NCBI RefSeq assembly: GCF_030247195.1
Contig: NC_080672.1
Coordinates: forward strand, 161,561,839 to 161,625,838
Source: Topomyia yanbarensis
Lineage: Eukaryota; Arthropoda; Insecta; Diptera; Culicidae
Length of the DNA stretch: 64,000 nucleotides
Direction: 5' to 3'
Shown here: in pieces, positions 25,258 to 37,410 of the stretch
Layout: the number at the start of each line of letters is the position of its first letter
How positions within the stretch are numbered: position 1 is the first letter of the stretch
Notes under the pieces: model-generated
What the model saw: the letters and a program-made list of their open reading frames with translations, nothing else
Told to the model about the DNA's origin: nothing
Databases searched by the model: none
Made by a program: the position numbers and the translations under genes

Positions 25258-25263
25258 AATAAA
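25258..25263 (+). terminator. Candidate poly(A) signal AATAAA
   Basis: The canonical hexamer lies 40 bases after the stop of the putative terminal exon. In AT-rich DNA this hexamer is common, so its value is only as supporting context. Confidence 0.3.
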
Positions 25264-26275
25264 TTTACACTGTCAACTGTATCTTTTCCATGCAATCGGA
25301 CTATCATAATTGCTAGAAAAATACATTTTGGTATAGGAAGATAGAAATTAACCATTTTCTAGTACTACTAGAGAAGTAAGTTCGCGTGAAGATGACTTCC
25401 TGGTACTGTTCGGTATTCAAGGAGCATTTTCATATTCTAGTTATAGGTTAAGCCTTTAAAATGTGATTGATTCTTTCGTGACGTTTACAACGATTTGACG
25501 AATCTTCATTTGACAAATATGTTATAACTTTATTAAATGAACGCCTACATCAAACTACTGATTCGGAAAATAGGCAAAATTTCACTAAAGATTCAATCAA
25601 CATAAACTGCATGATACCCCATATGGGTAGTTAACATAGTTAAATCGTTATCTTGCTTATATTTGAGATGGTAAAAAAATATGTATCAAACAGTAAAGTT
25701 TACTATTGTATACTCGATATGTACGTAAGAGTTACAAATTGAATGACTGTCGTCCAAAAGAGGCTAACCCACATTTTGCATTTTTCACAGGAAATGGAAA
25801 AACTTCCGCATTTCCAATTTAAAATTATTTTTATTGTAAAAATACATTATTTTATTACTAGTTCATTGACCCATGTTGTCTAGAAAAGATAAGATCATTA
25901 CATGTACTACTTTTCAATTCACGAGCATTTTCATAATTCGGGGAGCTAACCCCGGGGGTACCTAGCGTCCAAAAGGGGGTTAACCCACAATTTACGCATC
26001 CTTTCCTTATCGTACGTTTTAGAGTTATGGTATCTTTGGCAAAGTTGTTCTGTGACATCTAGCGCATTATTTGATTATTTCATATTAGTTCATAATTCAG
26101 TAGCTAGGGCGGAGCTGTTATCAACTTTTTAGGGAATGTGGTGTCTACGGCAAAAATGTATGTCAGGTAATTATAAGTATATGGTCTGAAGACAAAAACT
26201 TTGAAGGTCCAAAGGTTTGAAATATGGCGTATTTTTTAAAACATAATCAGTAAAAAATGTTTTAACTAAAACCTT
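25264..26275. other. Non-coding, with a short direct echo
   Basis: GTCCAAAAGAGGCTAACCCA (about 25751) is echoed by GTCCAAAAGGGGGTTAACCC (about 25969). This resembles the motif repetition of the MITEs nearby, but no terminal repeats were found. No gene was recognised. Confidence 0.4.
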
Positions 26276-26800
26276 GTCTATCTCGAAACATACAGAACCT
26301 ACAAAGTTTGCATCTTCAGAAGATATGTAATAGGACCTACAACTTTCTCGAAGACATTTCTATCTAGTTTCATTAAAGTTGATAACAGCCCCGCCCTAGC
26401 GACTGAATTCCGAACTAGTGTGATTCAACCAAATAAAACGCTTAGTGTCATACAGCAACTCTTCCGAAGACACCATAACTCTATAACGAAAGATAATAAT
26501 TGATTTCACGTTTTTTTAATTTTCCGATCACAATGGACCATTTTTCTCATAATCCCTTATTGCTCGGTCAACTTTCAATGTAGAGAATGACACCTTCACT
26601 GCAATTTTCGAAAAAGTATGCTCAATAATTACATTTGTGCAAGAAATATATATTAGATAGAAAATAGCCATACATAGCAAGTGTATGAGCGGCTCTTACC
26701 TTCAGAAACGACTGTTTGGGCTGAAACGTCAACGTACGATGCAATCCAACTAAAACAGTATTATATCGAGTTCACCGATAAGTGAGCTATAACGCAAAAT
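26276..26800 (+). repeat. About 0.5-kb direct repeat, copy 2 (pairs with 21921-22440)
   Basis: It is collinear with the first copy from CTATCTCGAAACATACAGAA to CGTACGATGCAATCCAACTA, in the same orientation and about 4.35 kb away. A short insertion (CAGCCCCGCCCTAGCGACTG) is specific to this copy. A related sequence just upstream (GTAGCTAGGGCGGAGCTGTT, about 26100) is roughly its inverse. Confidence 0.7.
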
Positions 26801-28062
26801 TTACTGATTGCGAAACGATAGACTACTTTTTCTTAAAACCTCGGAAAATGAACGAGAAAACTTGAATCTTACCATTAAAGTGGAGCAAAGCACGACATTC
26901 TAGCTCCTGTTCAATTGAAAAATCTCGAAACACAGGAGATTACCCTGTCACGCTGAAGGAACCGAAAATAATGACTGGTAGTACATGATCATCTAGTACT
27001 ACAGTGCTAAATTGTAAACATTATTTTTAGCGTTGTTAAATTCATCTGAACAGAAACATGTTGAAGTGTAGCAAGTTACCTCGCTGTTGCAAGTTACCCC
27101 GTTTGACGGTATCGTTTTTTCTCCAATGCAAATATTTAAAAAGCATGTCCGACCTTCACTAGCATACATGCGTGTTTAATAGCTCGATTCACATCGAAAA
27201 TCCAATTGTTTGATACTGAACTTGATATACGACCCTTTTGCAGCGAATGGCATTGTAGCTGCACTTCGCCTGCTTCGGTGGCGGTCAAGTTGCATCGTTG
27301 CACCAGCAGTTCTAGGGGCGAACGGTTCTTTCCTTCTAGCCATGTTCACTTTTATAATCTGACCTTATACATACATATGTTTGCTCTTCTAATGGATGGA
27401 CACGAAAGAGACGGTGTTTCTTCATACGCACTTCAAAAGAGACATGTGGTAATCGCGAGAAGTTTATTAGCTCGAATCAGAAACCTAACCACCTGTAGAA
27501 GGTTTAAATATACCAGAGATCATTTAATTTTCTTAATTTGATTATTACTTAATTGCACTAGAACAATAGTTGCTTTTCCGATTGCACCAAAAATGCCATC
27601 GTTTTCCAACAAGCTATACCTGGTCAAGTTGACCCTATACAAGATGAATGTTTTGATCAAAAAGAAATATTCCAATTATTATTTCTAGTAAAAATTGTGC
27701 GAGCTTAAAAACCGCATCATCACGATAAAACCTACCAACTAGTTTTTTCTTGTGGACAAAACTGTATCCGCAAGAATATAAATCTTCGTGCGTGGAAAAA
27801 ATATTTGACATCCGTTGATTCACGTAAAATCATTATTAGCTGCAAACAAGTCAATTACTCGGTTTATACGATAATCATGATTAAAATAATGTAAAAGTTT
27901 CTAGTAAAACTATCAACTTAGCTGAAAAGTAGTTTTGTAAATGTAATCAGTTTTTATTTCGTTGTTTTGTGTGCAAGAGTGTGACGAAAAATCATAGCTT
28001 TTTTATTAAAAGGATTTTTCAGATAATCCGACAGCTTTTCAAATACTTTTTTTCCTTATTTG
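26801..28062. other. Non-coding or unassigned
   Basis: A 111-codon + strand frame at 27206-27541 has a somewhat GC-richer start (CGGTGGCGGTCAAGTTGC) but no recognisable domain. AAGTTACC-type words near 27075-27100 echo the MITE motif style. Neither is called as a feature. Confidence 0.4.
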
Positions 28063-28151
28063 AATCCTGAGTATCCATTAATAATTATTAATTAATACTT
28101 AATAAAATTAAATTAAATTAAATTAATAATTATTAATGGATACTCAGGATT
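28063..28151. repeat. Perfect 31-bp-arm hairpin
   Basis: The arm 28063-28093 (AATCCTGAGTATCCATTAAT...) is repeated exactly as its reverse complement at 28121-28151. The loop is a 27-base TTAAA-type simple sequence. Perfect arms imply recent origin or gene-conversion-like maintenance. Confidence 0.8.
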
Positions 28152-28295
28152 TAATTTAAATTTAATTATAATTAATGCACTTTTCATATAAATCAATCGG
28201 CGATAAATATATGTATGGTTTTCGGGGGCCTACTTACAGGGTTTCGATTCTTACATACACTCTTCCAGAGTGTCTTAAGCCTTAAATTATTCCGA

Positions 28296-28357
28296 ATTTA
28301 CTATTGGTATATCAGGACATATGCATGACAATATGTCCTGATATACCAATAGTAAAT
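28296..28357. repeat. Perfect 27-bp-arm hairpin with 8-base loop
   Basis: The arm 28296-28322 (ATTTACTATTGGTATATCAG...) pairs perfectly with 28331-28357. It lies only about 145 bases from the preceding perfect hairpin. The size would suit an unusually perfect small-RNA precursor or an extrusion-prone palindrome; the sequence alone cannot say which. Confidence 0.8.
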
Positions 28358-28847
28358 CCACGTTCTATGAAATGATTCATTTGAGCACATGGAAAGGTAC
28401 CGTCAATTCCAAGTCATATTATTCACCATGCTGCAAAACCATGGGACAAATTAAGTATCGGAAATATTCACATCCGCCAGTAATCGGGCTTGCAAAACAC
28501 GCAGTGGATCGATAGATGCAATAATCGAATCGAGTGTACTTATCGAAGTAACAATGGAGCATTAACACGATGACACATCGATAAATCAGGGTTCATCAGG
28601 GAAGTAGCAGAGTTCCACCGTTATTTTACGAACATTTAATGCTAGGGGTTAGTGTCTCGGATCGAGAAAGTTTAAGAACTTTCATCATTTTTTAAGCACT
28701 ATAGCTAAACTTTATTAAAAAAAATCTTAATTCACCCTAACAGTGTGATGAGACATTTCTTATAACTCTTACCACTCTCTTCTGATATTATATCGATTGA
28801 ATATTAGCAGAGCTCAGCGAAATTCTCAAATGAACATAGGACAACAT
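28358..28847. other. Non-coding, with a fragment of the AATAAAT-tail family
   Basis: At about 28725-28830 the words CACCCTAACAGTGTGATGAG and ACATTTCTTATAACTC match the head of the repeat at 42832 and at 6200 (minus). The rest is unassigned. Confidence 0.45.
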
Positions 28848-31095
28848 TTATTTATTTATTTATTTATTTATTTATTTTAGAAGCAGGGAAAAGCCTGCTG
28901 GTGTTGTGTTTCATTCATTCAAACTTTTTCTCCAGCAGGCATAAAAACCACCTTATCTTTTGCATCAACAGATTACAAACATCCAAATGATACATCTCTG
29001 CGCTTATTTTTACAATTAATAGTAACATTATGCAATTGCTAAATTATAACTAACACTGATATTAAAGCTAACTGGACAAAGAATTAACAAATAATCGCTT
29101 ATTAATGCTACGGGACAAGTTAAAGTCAAATACATCAGAACAACGATTGAAAACACGTCACATACAGGTGAGTGGCTTTTTATAGCCGTAATTGGTTCTG
29201 GCGAAAGGAATACGGAAGAAAGCATTATATCGAAGGGTACGACGACGGATATCGAAATTTAACATCTGTAGAAGATCAGAACAATCGATACGTGACTGCA
29301 GTAGAACACATTGCTTTTGAAACATCTCGACGAACACACAGGAGATTTAGGTCGATAAGCTTACAGCGATCCTGGTAGCTCAGGAGGTTTAGCGGGACCC
29401 TCCACGGGAGACGACGAAGGGCGAACCTGACAAATTTACGTTTGATAGATTCGATACGTTGAATATCGTTTTGATAATAAGGTGACCAGACAACAGCTGC
29501 ATATTCGAGCGTTTAGCGAACCAAGGCACAATACAATGCTTTTAAGCAATGTATATCGAAAAAGTCCTTAGCGATTCGAAAAATAAATCCTAGGAGCTTA
29601 GGTGCATTGGAAATAGTGTAATCTATGGGTTCCTTAAAATTCAGTGACGGACAATTCCCGTTTAATAATAGTCTGTGAAATATTATAGTCGAACTTGATG
29701 GTAGAATGTTTCCGGGTGAAGGAGATAACTGAGCATTTAGCGGGATTCAACTCCATCCTGTTAACCTTGCACCAACTTGTGCGATGATGATATGGAATAG
29801 TTTGAAGTCATCAGCAAACGATAGTTTCACGCACTTAATCGAAAGATTTAAGTCATCCAGGTAGACTAAAAATAAATGGGCCTAGATGACTGCCCTGTGG
29901 AACTCCAGAGCTTGCAGCAAATGCCGCGTCGCCTATTTTTACAGTCATTTCAGGTCCAGACAAGTACGAGTAGAGCCATTTAAAAAAAGAACCGCCGAAT
30001 CCAAGTCTGTCTAGCTGAGAAATTATTATCTGGTGATTGATTTTGTCGAAAGCTTCGGAGAAGTCAGTGTATATGGCATCTACTTGAAGTCTTCCTTGCA
30101 ATGAATTGATGATGAATGATGTGTAGGATACTAAGTTAATAGAAGTTGATCGCTTAGGCATAAAACCGTGTTGGGTTTCAGATATATAATCGGAGCTGTT
30201 GTGAGTAATGAAATCCAGAACAATCTTTTCAAACAGCTTTGATACTGCGCATAATGAAACTATCCCACGATAGCTTGCGCCGTCACATTTTTTTGAAGAC
30301 TGAAACAATGTACGATTGTTTCCAAAGATCTGGAAAAATTCCTGAATGTAAAGAAATATTAAACAGCATTGAAATTGGAACAAGTAAACTATTTGCGCAG
30401 TTCTTCAGCACAGCAGCTGGGATTCCATCAGGTCAGGTACTTGTCGAAAACTTCAGCTTAGAACATGCTGAGTTAAATGTAGTAGTCGTAATAATCGGTT
30501 GGCAACCGATATGGAAGCGTAGCGGGACGTTATTGATAGCATCACAGATTTGTTGGTCAGTTAAAGTTTCATCGGAGAAAACACTGCTGAAGTGCTTACG
30601 AAATATGTTGCAAATATCGAGAGAGTTTGACGATTGGATGCCGTCAAGTGACATATGTGCGGGTAGTCTAGTTTCCTTTCTCTGTTCATGGACATGATTC
30701 CAGAAACTTTTCTGATTGATTCTAAGCTTATGCGGCGCTGGAAAGTGAATTTTTTGAATGCACGTCGTTAGTGCACTTAGAGTGTTTTAAATTGGAGTTC
30801 GACCATGGTGGATAAATGGGCTTATGACGTGTCTTCTTCGGGACGAATTGATCGATTGCATACGAAACAATGTGCGTCCATAGAAACGTAGCAGAAATGC
30901 AATCGATGTCAGACAATAGAGCGCTTCCGTCCAAAGTTTAAAAGAATTGGTTCATTGCGACAAAGTTTCCATTTTTGAAATCGTAGTATACTGTTTCAAC
31001 GGTGCTTTTAAAAAGGACGGGTTTACTTTCGAGAATATTGATATGCAGCGGAGAATGATGACGACAAGTTTTTTACAAGCGTAGTAGGAGCAACC
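28848..31095 (-). mobile_element. Jockey-like non-LTR retrotransposon, 5'-truncated
   Basis: On the minus strand a reverse transcriptase region is followed by a 3' UTR and a (TAAA)n tail at 28848-28877, the usual arrangement of Jockey-clade elements. The 5' end stops at the long (TAAA)n tract at 31104, and the endonuclease domain is missing. A hairpin-capable GCAGGC...GCCTGC pair lies in the 3' UTR. No target duplication was identified. Its sequence is clearly different from the element at 40782-42682, so two lineages are present. Confidence 0.85.
29075..31075 (-). pseudogene. Degenerate reverse transcriptase ORF of the 28.8-31.1 kb element
   Basis: The frame is broken into pieces. A linker segment (30728-30934) contains PPWSNSNLKHSK, as seen before the RT core of Jockey elements. 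A second piece lies at 30433-30654. The RT core at 29853-30383 has motif A as YTDFSEAFDKINH and motif B as SGVPQGSHLGP. After a frameshift near 29865 the catalytic motif appears as SFADDFKLF at about 29818, followed by thumb and C-terminal pieces such as LEYAAVVWSP and FRIPFARTNYG. The key aspartates survive, but stops and frameshifts mean it is inactive. Confidence 0.85.
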
Positions 31096-31103
31096 GTTAT
31101 CCT

Positions 31104-31294
<191 letters not shown>

Positions 31295-33022
31295 GATATC
31301 AGTGCTAAAAATCTCAAAGGCCAATCCGCATCAATGCAATGGTAAAGCGAAAAAAGGCCTATAAAATGGACGAGCAATTTTTTAATTGTTGATAATGATA
31401 AGACACATCTATAAATTATATTACGAGCCCTGAGTAATAAAAGGCGTCTCCTTCAGACATATCATGAAAAATCATCTTTTTTCATACCTCGGAGCTGAAA
31501 GGGGCAAAATAAGATATTCATTTTCGGAAAGTACACTAATTTTCAAGTATCATGAACAACAAGCGATTTTTCCGAACTGTTTCAAAAAAAAGTACAGCCA
31601 CTTTAAACATTAAAACTTTAATTTATTGCACGATTTATTATTTGTTTTTCATGTCTAAGCGAGAGAAAAGGCTTATATCGACTAAATCGTATGGCAGCTG
31701 TAAGTCCAGCGAATAACCATTCAAATGAAATCAGTTCGACCCTAGTCGGAATCTTAGCTAAAAAGATATATTAATTTAAATAACTTAGGTTTGAATGCAG
31801 TTTTTCTCAGAATTCATCATCTATTTCACCTTTGAAGCTTTGTAAAAAATCGAACTTCCGTCCTTGGGACTTCATATTTTGAGAAGACTCTACTCAACCT
31901 GTTAAGAAACAAAGAAAAATGTCAAATCACGAAAAATCTAAAATGAAATTTTGAGGTTTTGTCCGGCTAGGCGACTCTGTGAAGCGGTTCTCGTTCAGAG
32001 CAATTTGCGCGACTTCCGGAGGGTACATGAGCATGAGGATTTTGTGAGGGGCAGTATGGGGGGAAGTCCATTCAAAGCTTATGGAACCTTCATGATGCAA
32101 CCTGGCATGGTTGCTAGTTATACTGCTTTTATCTTCGCAAGTCTGTGTGTAAAGTATCTGTACTAAAAGTTAACGTGTATTCTATAATGTTCAGTTCAGC
32201 GATTCACAAGAGATCATGTTCACTGCTACTCATGAAAAATAATCTGCGTTATGAAGCGAAATTCACTACTCCGTTTCATAAGAACAATACAATTAAAAGT
32301 TTTCAATAAATTTATAATATTCTCAACCTCATTATGAGAAGTTTGGTTACTAAACTTTTTTTTTATTTTGGTAAGAGAAAATGATAAAAATTCCTAAACA
32401 TTCTCGATCGGCAACATGCATAAACCCTTATGTTTACCAGTTGATTTAGGATACTATTTTAACATAAACTATCGTAGCAAACCAACAATTGGAGCAAGTT
32501 TCGAATTTTGGAAGTAGTCGATAAAATATCCCCTCATGAAACTACTAAATATTTAGTGTAGTTCGATGCAAATTGAAAAAAAAATCCTCAAAATTTGGGA
32601 TGTACCTATCAATGTGGGGTATAATGATTAATAAATATTATAATAAATAGACAGTTTTCGACGAAGTTTCTAGTGGATGAGTATAGAACGACTTTGTTTC
32701 TACTTACAAGAAGTCATAGAATGGCCAGAAAGTTGGTTTGCTGGAGGTGTGATGAAAATCGACCTTACTGTCAAAGTGACATAATTCCGAAACCTAACAT
32801 AAAACAAGCATCTTCTGAAATAATAATTGATTACTCCATTCTTCTAAGAGTAGATATGGAGAATTATTTCTTCCAAAAAATAGTAACAGATTTCATGTCT
32901 TTAGCAAATTTATAGTTTTTGTAATTTAAAACAATTTTGTTGAAGGTATGAAAACTACACATAGGAGGTACTATAAAAGGATGTTCACGCAATGTTCTTA
33001 AATTCAGTTTTTTTTCAACACA
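31295..33022. other. Non-coding, 1.7 kb without a recognised gene
   Basis: Frames of 71 and 80 codons (31951-32166 and 32673-32915) show no recognisable domain. No repeat shared with the rest of the window was seen. Confidence 0.4.
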
Positions 33023-33340
33023 ACGGAACCGACAGCATGAAGTTACTTTACGCTCGTCCGGACATGCCGTAGACTTGGGCGATTCGCATTTCTAATGCCA
33101 AAAGAACCTGACTCCTGCGGTAGCAGACAAAGGGTTAAGTCACCGGGAAACTCTAAACTTGCTCATATGACCCTATCCACGCTTTTCTAAACTTTCTTCC
33201 TTCAACTCCTTACTCTCCGTTGAGTTCTATGGCTCTTAATATTGAAAAATATACTTCACCTTCCAGTTCCCTGTTAATTAAATGCCGTTATAACAGTTAA
33301 AAATTGACCCAAAGGTCGTTAACAAAAAATGGGAAAAAAG
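33023..33340 (+). repeat. Dispersed repeat, copy 1 (pairs with 50234-50532)
   Basis: Words shared in order with the second copy are CCGACAGCATGAAGT, CTCGTCCGGACATGCCGTA, GCTCATATGACCCT, CCACGCTTTTCTAA and ATGGCTCTTAATATTGAAAA. This copy has an extra 35-base segment near 33075. It is non-coding. Confidence 0.7.
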
Positions 33341-34098
33341 AGGATTTATTGCCAAAATTATGTTATCAGATGGTGTGCATGAAAATCGATCAAGCCGTTC
33401 TCTTGCCTTCGGGGCGCAAACTGAAAAACATGTCGACTTTGCGCGTTAATATCGAATGTATTTCAACGGATTTTTTTTTGCATATTTATAATGAAGTTCT
33501 TAAAACAAAAAAAAAGTTTAAGACTTTAACATGGACACTTTTTTTAACCCCGCACAAAGATTTAGTTTGACAGTTTATGTGAAAACCTCCCCTTAATCTG
33601 TCTAAAAATATTTGATAATAAATGGATGGAACATATGAATCCAATGAAGGGTTGTTGGTACTATCATACATACTGGAATGCCCACCGTATAACTGGAAAT
33701 AAAATCACCCCCGATGCCTGCCAAGATCATAATTTACTTTGAGCATTATAGTGACCGCTTTGTATATAAGGGTTGAAAAAACTTTCTTGCGGTTGTGCTA
33801 TTTATTGCAGGCAGCAACTGGTTTTCGATCGAAACGCTCTACCTCCATGTAACTACTGCATAGCCGTGGGCAATGTTGCAAACCTTTACACGGCCGATGT
33901 TGAATGATCTTGAACTTGAACCGGCGGACCTTGCGGATGGCAACTCTTTGTGCTGGTAATTCCTTTTAGATACATGATTAAATTGGTCCTTTTATTCATT
34001 TTTGACTGCGATGGAGTATTAATTTTTTTCTTGCGTAGGTCAAGATATTTTAATAGTTGATGGTTTTCTTTGGATAAAAAAAAACATAATTAGCAATA
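33341..34098. other. Non-coding, no recognised gene
   Basis: An 88-codon frame (33304-33570) overlaps the repeat and has no domain. Nothing else could be assigned. Confidence 0.45.
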
Positions 34099-34290
34099 AG
34101 GGACTATTCGTAAATCACGTCGACCATCTCTTAACACTTTATGAATTAAGGGGGGGGGGGTTGGTGATTTTTCTAATAATTTTTACGAGATTTCTTGGTT
34201 CAGTGTAGAGGCTCAATACTAAAAATTAAGCGGATAAAAAAGAAGTCGATGTTTTTTTTGCACTACACCAGACCCCCCCCCCCCCTTAAG
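34099..34290. mobile_element. GGGACC-type MITE terminal fragment
   Basis: It starts GGGACTATTCGTAAATCACG, like the other family members. It has an inner G-run (about 34150-34160) and an opposing C-run (about 34272-34285). The matching outer right terminus is missing, so it is truncated. Confidence 0.45.
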
Positions 34291-34305
34291 CAGCAAAGGT
34301 AAAGC

Positions 34306-34380
34306 AGCCGAGTGATTGAGAGAAAGAGAAAGTAAACAAAGCAAGATTCTCATTTGCACTTACGCCCTTATCACATGTTG
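34306..34380. repeat. Fragment of the 43.6-kb foldback family
   Basis: The sequence GCAGCCGAGTGATTGAGAGA, GATTCTCATTTGCACTTACG parallels the right arm of the element at 43601-43865 (GGCCGAGTAATGAACAGAAG, GAATCTCTCATTGTTACTTACG). Only one arm is present. Confidence 0.45.
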
Positions 34381-34686
34381 GTCAAGATATTATAAATTAC
34401 TTACAACTCTGAAGAAAGTTTCTGATTCAATTCCTCTATATTTTAGTTGGAATTATACGAACACCGTGTAGTATGTAATATAATACAAGTGTAAATTTTA
34501 GATTTCTTCCAAAATTTTCTATAGTGGAATTAACGTGGAATATTTTTTTAGTATATTGAAAAAGATATATTGCTGTACCGGAACCAAGTTTGGTCAAAAT
34601 GCGACACCAACTCCAATAGTACAACATTAATAAACTATCAAACTTTGAGCAAACTTTTTGAGCTTTACTTTGGCATTCAAATATGA

Positions 34687-34846
34687 TTTTTTTTATTATA
34701 GAGGTTTTAACCTTAACTCGCCTCTTTTCGGGTTAGAGAAATCGTTTTTGGAAAAATCTCTTACCCTATGTGCGGGGTTGGGAATCGAACCCAGGTGAGC
34801 TGCGTAAAAGGCAATCGATTTACCAACTACGCTATGCCCGTCCCCC
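34687..34846 (-). mobile_element. tRNA-derived SINE, minus-strand copy
   Basis: The reverse complement shows box A TAGCGTAGTTGG (34823-34834 on +) and box B GGTTCGATTCC (34781-34791 on +). The body is the same as at 14834 (GGGTTAGAGAAATC..., GAGGCGAGTTAAGG) and the end is an A-rich tail. It is nearly full length. No clear target duplication was found. Confidence 0.8.
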
Positions 34847-35075
34847 AATAAATAATAAGAAACAATTTGAAATGATGCTGTTGTTATCTGAACTGAAATA
34901 GTAAACCAAAAATGCACACAAATTTAACTTATGGTGAACAGATTTCAATATTCCTAAGTTAATTAGATAATCTAAATTACCTTATTCTATTAAGAGGACG
35001 ACACAATCCGAATCTTTCAAAAATCTATATTTTACTTATATAATCAATAGTCATATTATTTACCAGGGAGTATTA

Positions 35076-35701
35076 GGGACCATTAATAAATTACGTAGCA
35101 CAAAAATTAACTAAATCCCAAATGTTTATATCCCCCCTACCCTATTACGTAACAAATTCTCTTGATTTTTTTCTTCAGTAAAACGTGTTACGTCACGATC
35201 TAGCACCGAATCAACATCTAAAGGTATTTAAAGATTTTGATATCGGTGTAAATGGTTCCAGGATAAATAAAGTAAACACTTTATCTTAGAAGTTTAACTA
35301 CAACTGAGCTACCAAAATTTAAAACTCAAAAAAAAAACAAACCACTTACAGTTAAAAATCGGTATTTTTCACTGTCAAAATGGTCCGCGGAGAGGAATTT
35401 TGGAAGATCATCTTCACAGCCGCCACTTTGAATATCTCCTAGAACTTTTTCAGGAGATCAAACATATATCTAAATATACACATGAAACAACAACGTGTCC
35501 TAAACAATCAGGGGATCTTGATAGAGTGGTGCACTAAAGAGTAGATACCTCAAGAGTGTACTAATTTCGAATGTCCGTATGAATCGACTAGTATGTTGAC
35601 CATCCTATTTATAATTAGCGGAACGAGAAGAATTAATAAAGATTGTTGCTAGACCCCCCCCCCCCCCGCGCCCCGCGATCTACGTGGTTTATGAACGCCC
35701 C
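35076..35701. mobile_element. GGGACC-type TIR MITE, about 626 bp
   Basis: The left end GGGACCATTAATAAATTACG then TAGCAC is mirrored at the right by GGGGCGTTCATAAACCACGT then AGATCG, read inward. A C-rich run lies just inside the right end. No transposase is present. The interior includes TTACGTAACAAATTCT, a second inverted echo of the ACGTAA terminal word. Confidence 0.65.
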
Positions 35702-35945
35702 ATATTTAATGTATACGTGTTAAAATGATAATGAACAATGCACTATTCACATAACCGTAAACTCCAATCCAGTTGAAAATCTTGTCTGATTTTTCAGCTA
35801 TTCATAATGCATGATTACCGGCCGTAGACGAATTGTACTCTACACTAATCAGGCATTTCAGTTAATTAGCATTACCGATTTGTACCTCGAACGATCCTAA
35901 TCCCTCATAGAGTGATAGAAAATAGAACATAGAATAGTTGTCATG
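35702..35945. other. Short non-coding gap
   Basis: There is no gene or repeat that could be supported between the two MITEs. Confidence 0.5.
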
Positions 35946-36223
35946 TAGGATAATGAGCCTATTTTCGCCATGTTTCTACTACCATCCTACCCATTTCAAG
36001 CTGTTGGTTAGAGCAGCGTTTGTCATCTTTGTTCAACGCATTAAGTCAAATGGTAGAGCGACAATTGGGGCACTCGATTCGAATGTTCGTTGCGCTCAAA
36101 CATGAACATTTCATCGTTTTCAGGACATTTGTGTTCTTAGATTGGTTCGTACCAACGAAGCAAAGCTGCTGATGCCAATTTAAACGCATTCGTTATTAAG
36201 GTGAAAATATGCACTTTGCCCTA
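35946..36223 (+). mobile_element. MITE family 1, copy D
   Basis: The left end is TAGGATAATGAGCCTATTTT then CGCCATG, and the right end is GTGAAAATATGCACTTTGCC then CTA. The core has GGTTAGAGCAGCGTTTGTCAT, AACGCATTAAGTCAAATGG and ACGAAGCAAAGCTGCTGATG. It belongs to the subfamily with GATGAGCC-type ends, like copies E, F and G. Confidence 0.7.
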
Positions 36224-37214
36224 TAACAGCACGTGCTTATCGACACGTTAGCTGCTGAGGCATTCTTTATATTGCTGTTAAGAAATTTTATTCCAGCAAC
36301 TTCTACATAGCTCAGCTTGCAGCGTATAATTACTTCAAATGAATGAATGAATCTGATGAATTCTGGATGATAGTTAGATGGATAGATAGATGTATGGCAG
36401 GCGGTGATTTTGCGATTAATAATTAACTATACTTGTTTGTTAAATTTAAAGGGGACGATCAAGGTTTTTCTGGTGATTTTTTTTGCGAATATCCGATTTC
36501 TAGCTACAAAGTACTACGAATAATTCATAAATCGAAAAAATAACAAGCCTCCGTTGCACAGTGATCCAGAATGTTAATTTAGCAGAAATTTGACCTATTT
36601 GCTAAAATTAAATAACTTAGCTCATAAAACAGGTGGTCTGCTAGATTGCTTTTGGAACATGAAACAACAAGAGAAACAAATGATGATAAAGTTTCGAGCA
36701 TAAATAAAAACGGTTGATCTTGCTCCGCCTCCCAAACCAAAATATTTGGATTGAAAAAAAACTTAATGCTGACTAATTTAATTAAATATGGTACAACAAT
36801 AAGAATCTATTGTTTTAGGCATCATGAGGGCATTTTGAAAATAGTGGGAATTGGATCTTGTAACTGAACTCTTAGCCGAGGTCCTATAGTTGTCGAATTA
36901 TCATGAGTTCTTTTTGAAGGGATTTTCCAAAATGTGGATTATGAACAATGCTTCGAATGGGAAGCGAAGTTTGAATAGGTTGATTGTCTATAAACACAAA
37001 CTTCCTCACCGAAACATTGGATAATTTAAAATTTTGCTGAAATGTATTTTTTGAGAATGTGCAGAGTTGAAACAAAAACTCAACGTGATTGACAACGATA
37101 ATAATATTTTGGAAAATAGAAGGAAAATGATGATAAATTACTTTTTCCATTTGGTCAGGATCGGTTTTTATGAGCATTTCATTTTTGTTGTAAAATCAAT
37201 TATATAAATAGCCA
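36224..37214. other. Mostly non-coding, one doubtful transposase-like ORF
   Basis: A minus-strand frame at 36884-37177 encodes a 97-residue peptide. Its middle (FPSIFQNIIIVVNHVEFLFQ) faintly resembles the start of the catalytic domain in PIF/Harbinger-like DDE endonucleases of insects (FPNVVVIIDC-type). The expected catalytic aspartate would be replaced, and no flanking domain is seen. This is a suggestion only. Confidence 0.2.
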
Positions 37215-37218
37215 TTAA

Positions 37219-37410
37219 GAGAAAGGGTAAAATTCGAAAACGAAAAAAGCAGTTTTTTTCCACACCGTATGTCAGATCTTTATAAAAATCAATCAGCAGT
37301 ACTGTAACAACATTCTACATACGCTAATTGATTTTTATGAAGATCTGACATACGGTGTGGAAAAAAACTGCTTTTTTCGTTTACGAATTTTGCGCATTCT
37401 CTGTCCAACC
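37219..37410 (-). mobile_element. TTAA-flanked foldback MITE, copy 2
   Basis: The 192-bp unit folds on itself, with the arm word CACACCGTATGTCAGATCTT and its complement. It is bordered by TTAA (37215-37218 and 37411-37414). The asymmetric loop is the reverse complement of that in copy 1, which sets the minus orientation. Confidence 0.85.

Noticed and set aside
27206..27541. 111-codon frame
   Set aside because: No recognisable domain, splice sites or poly(A) context; length is within chance for the locally higher GC.
29172..29378. 68-codon + strand frame
   Set aside because: Antisense to the C-terminal part of the same retrotransposon.
30239..30697. 152-codon + strand frame
   Set aside because: Antisense shadow of the minus-strand reverse transcriptase region.
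36884..37177. Harbinger-like transposase fragment
   Set aside because: The resemblance is limited to one hydrophobic segment, and the expected catalytic aspartate is not present where it should be. Kept only as a note.
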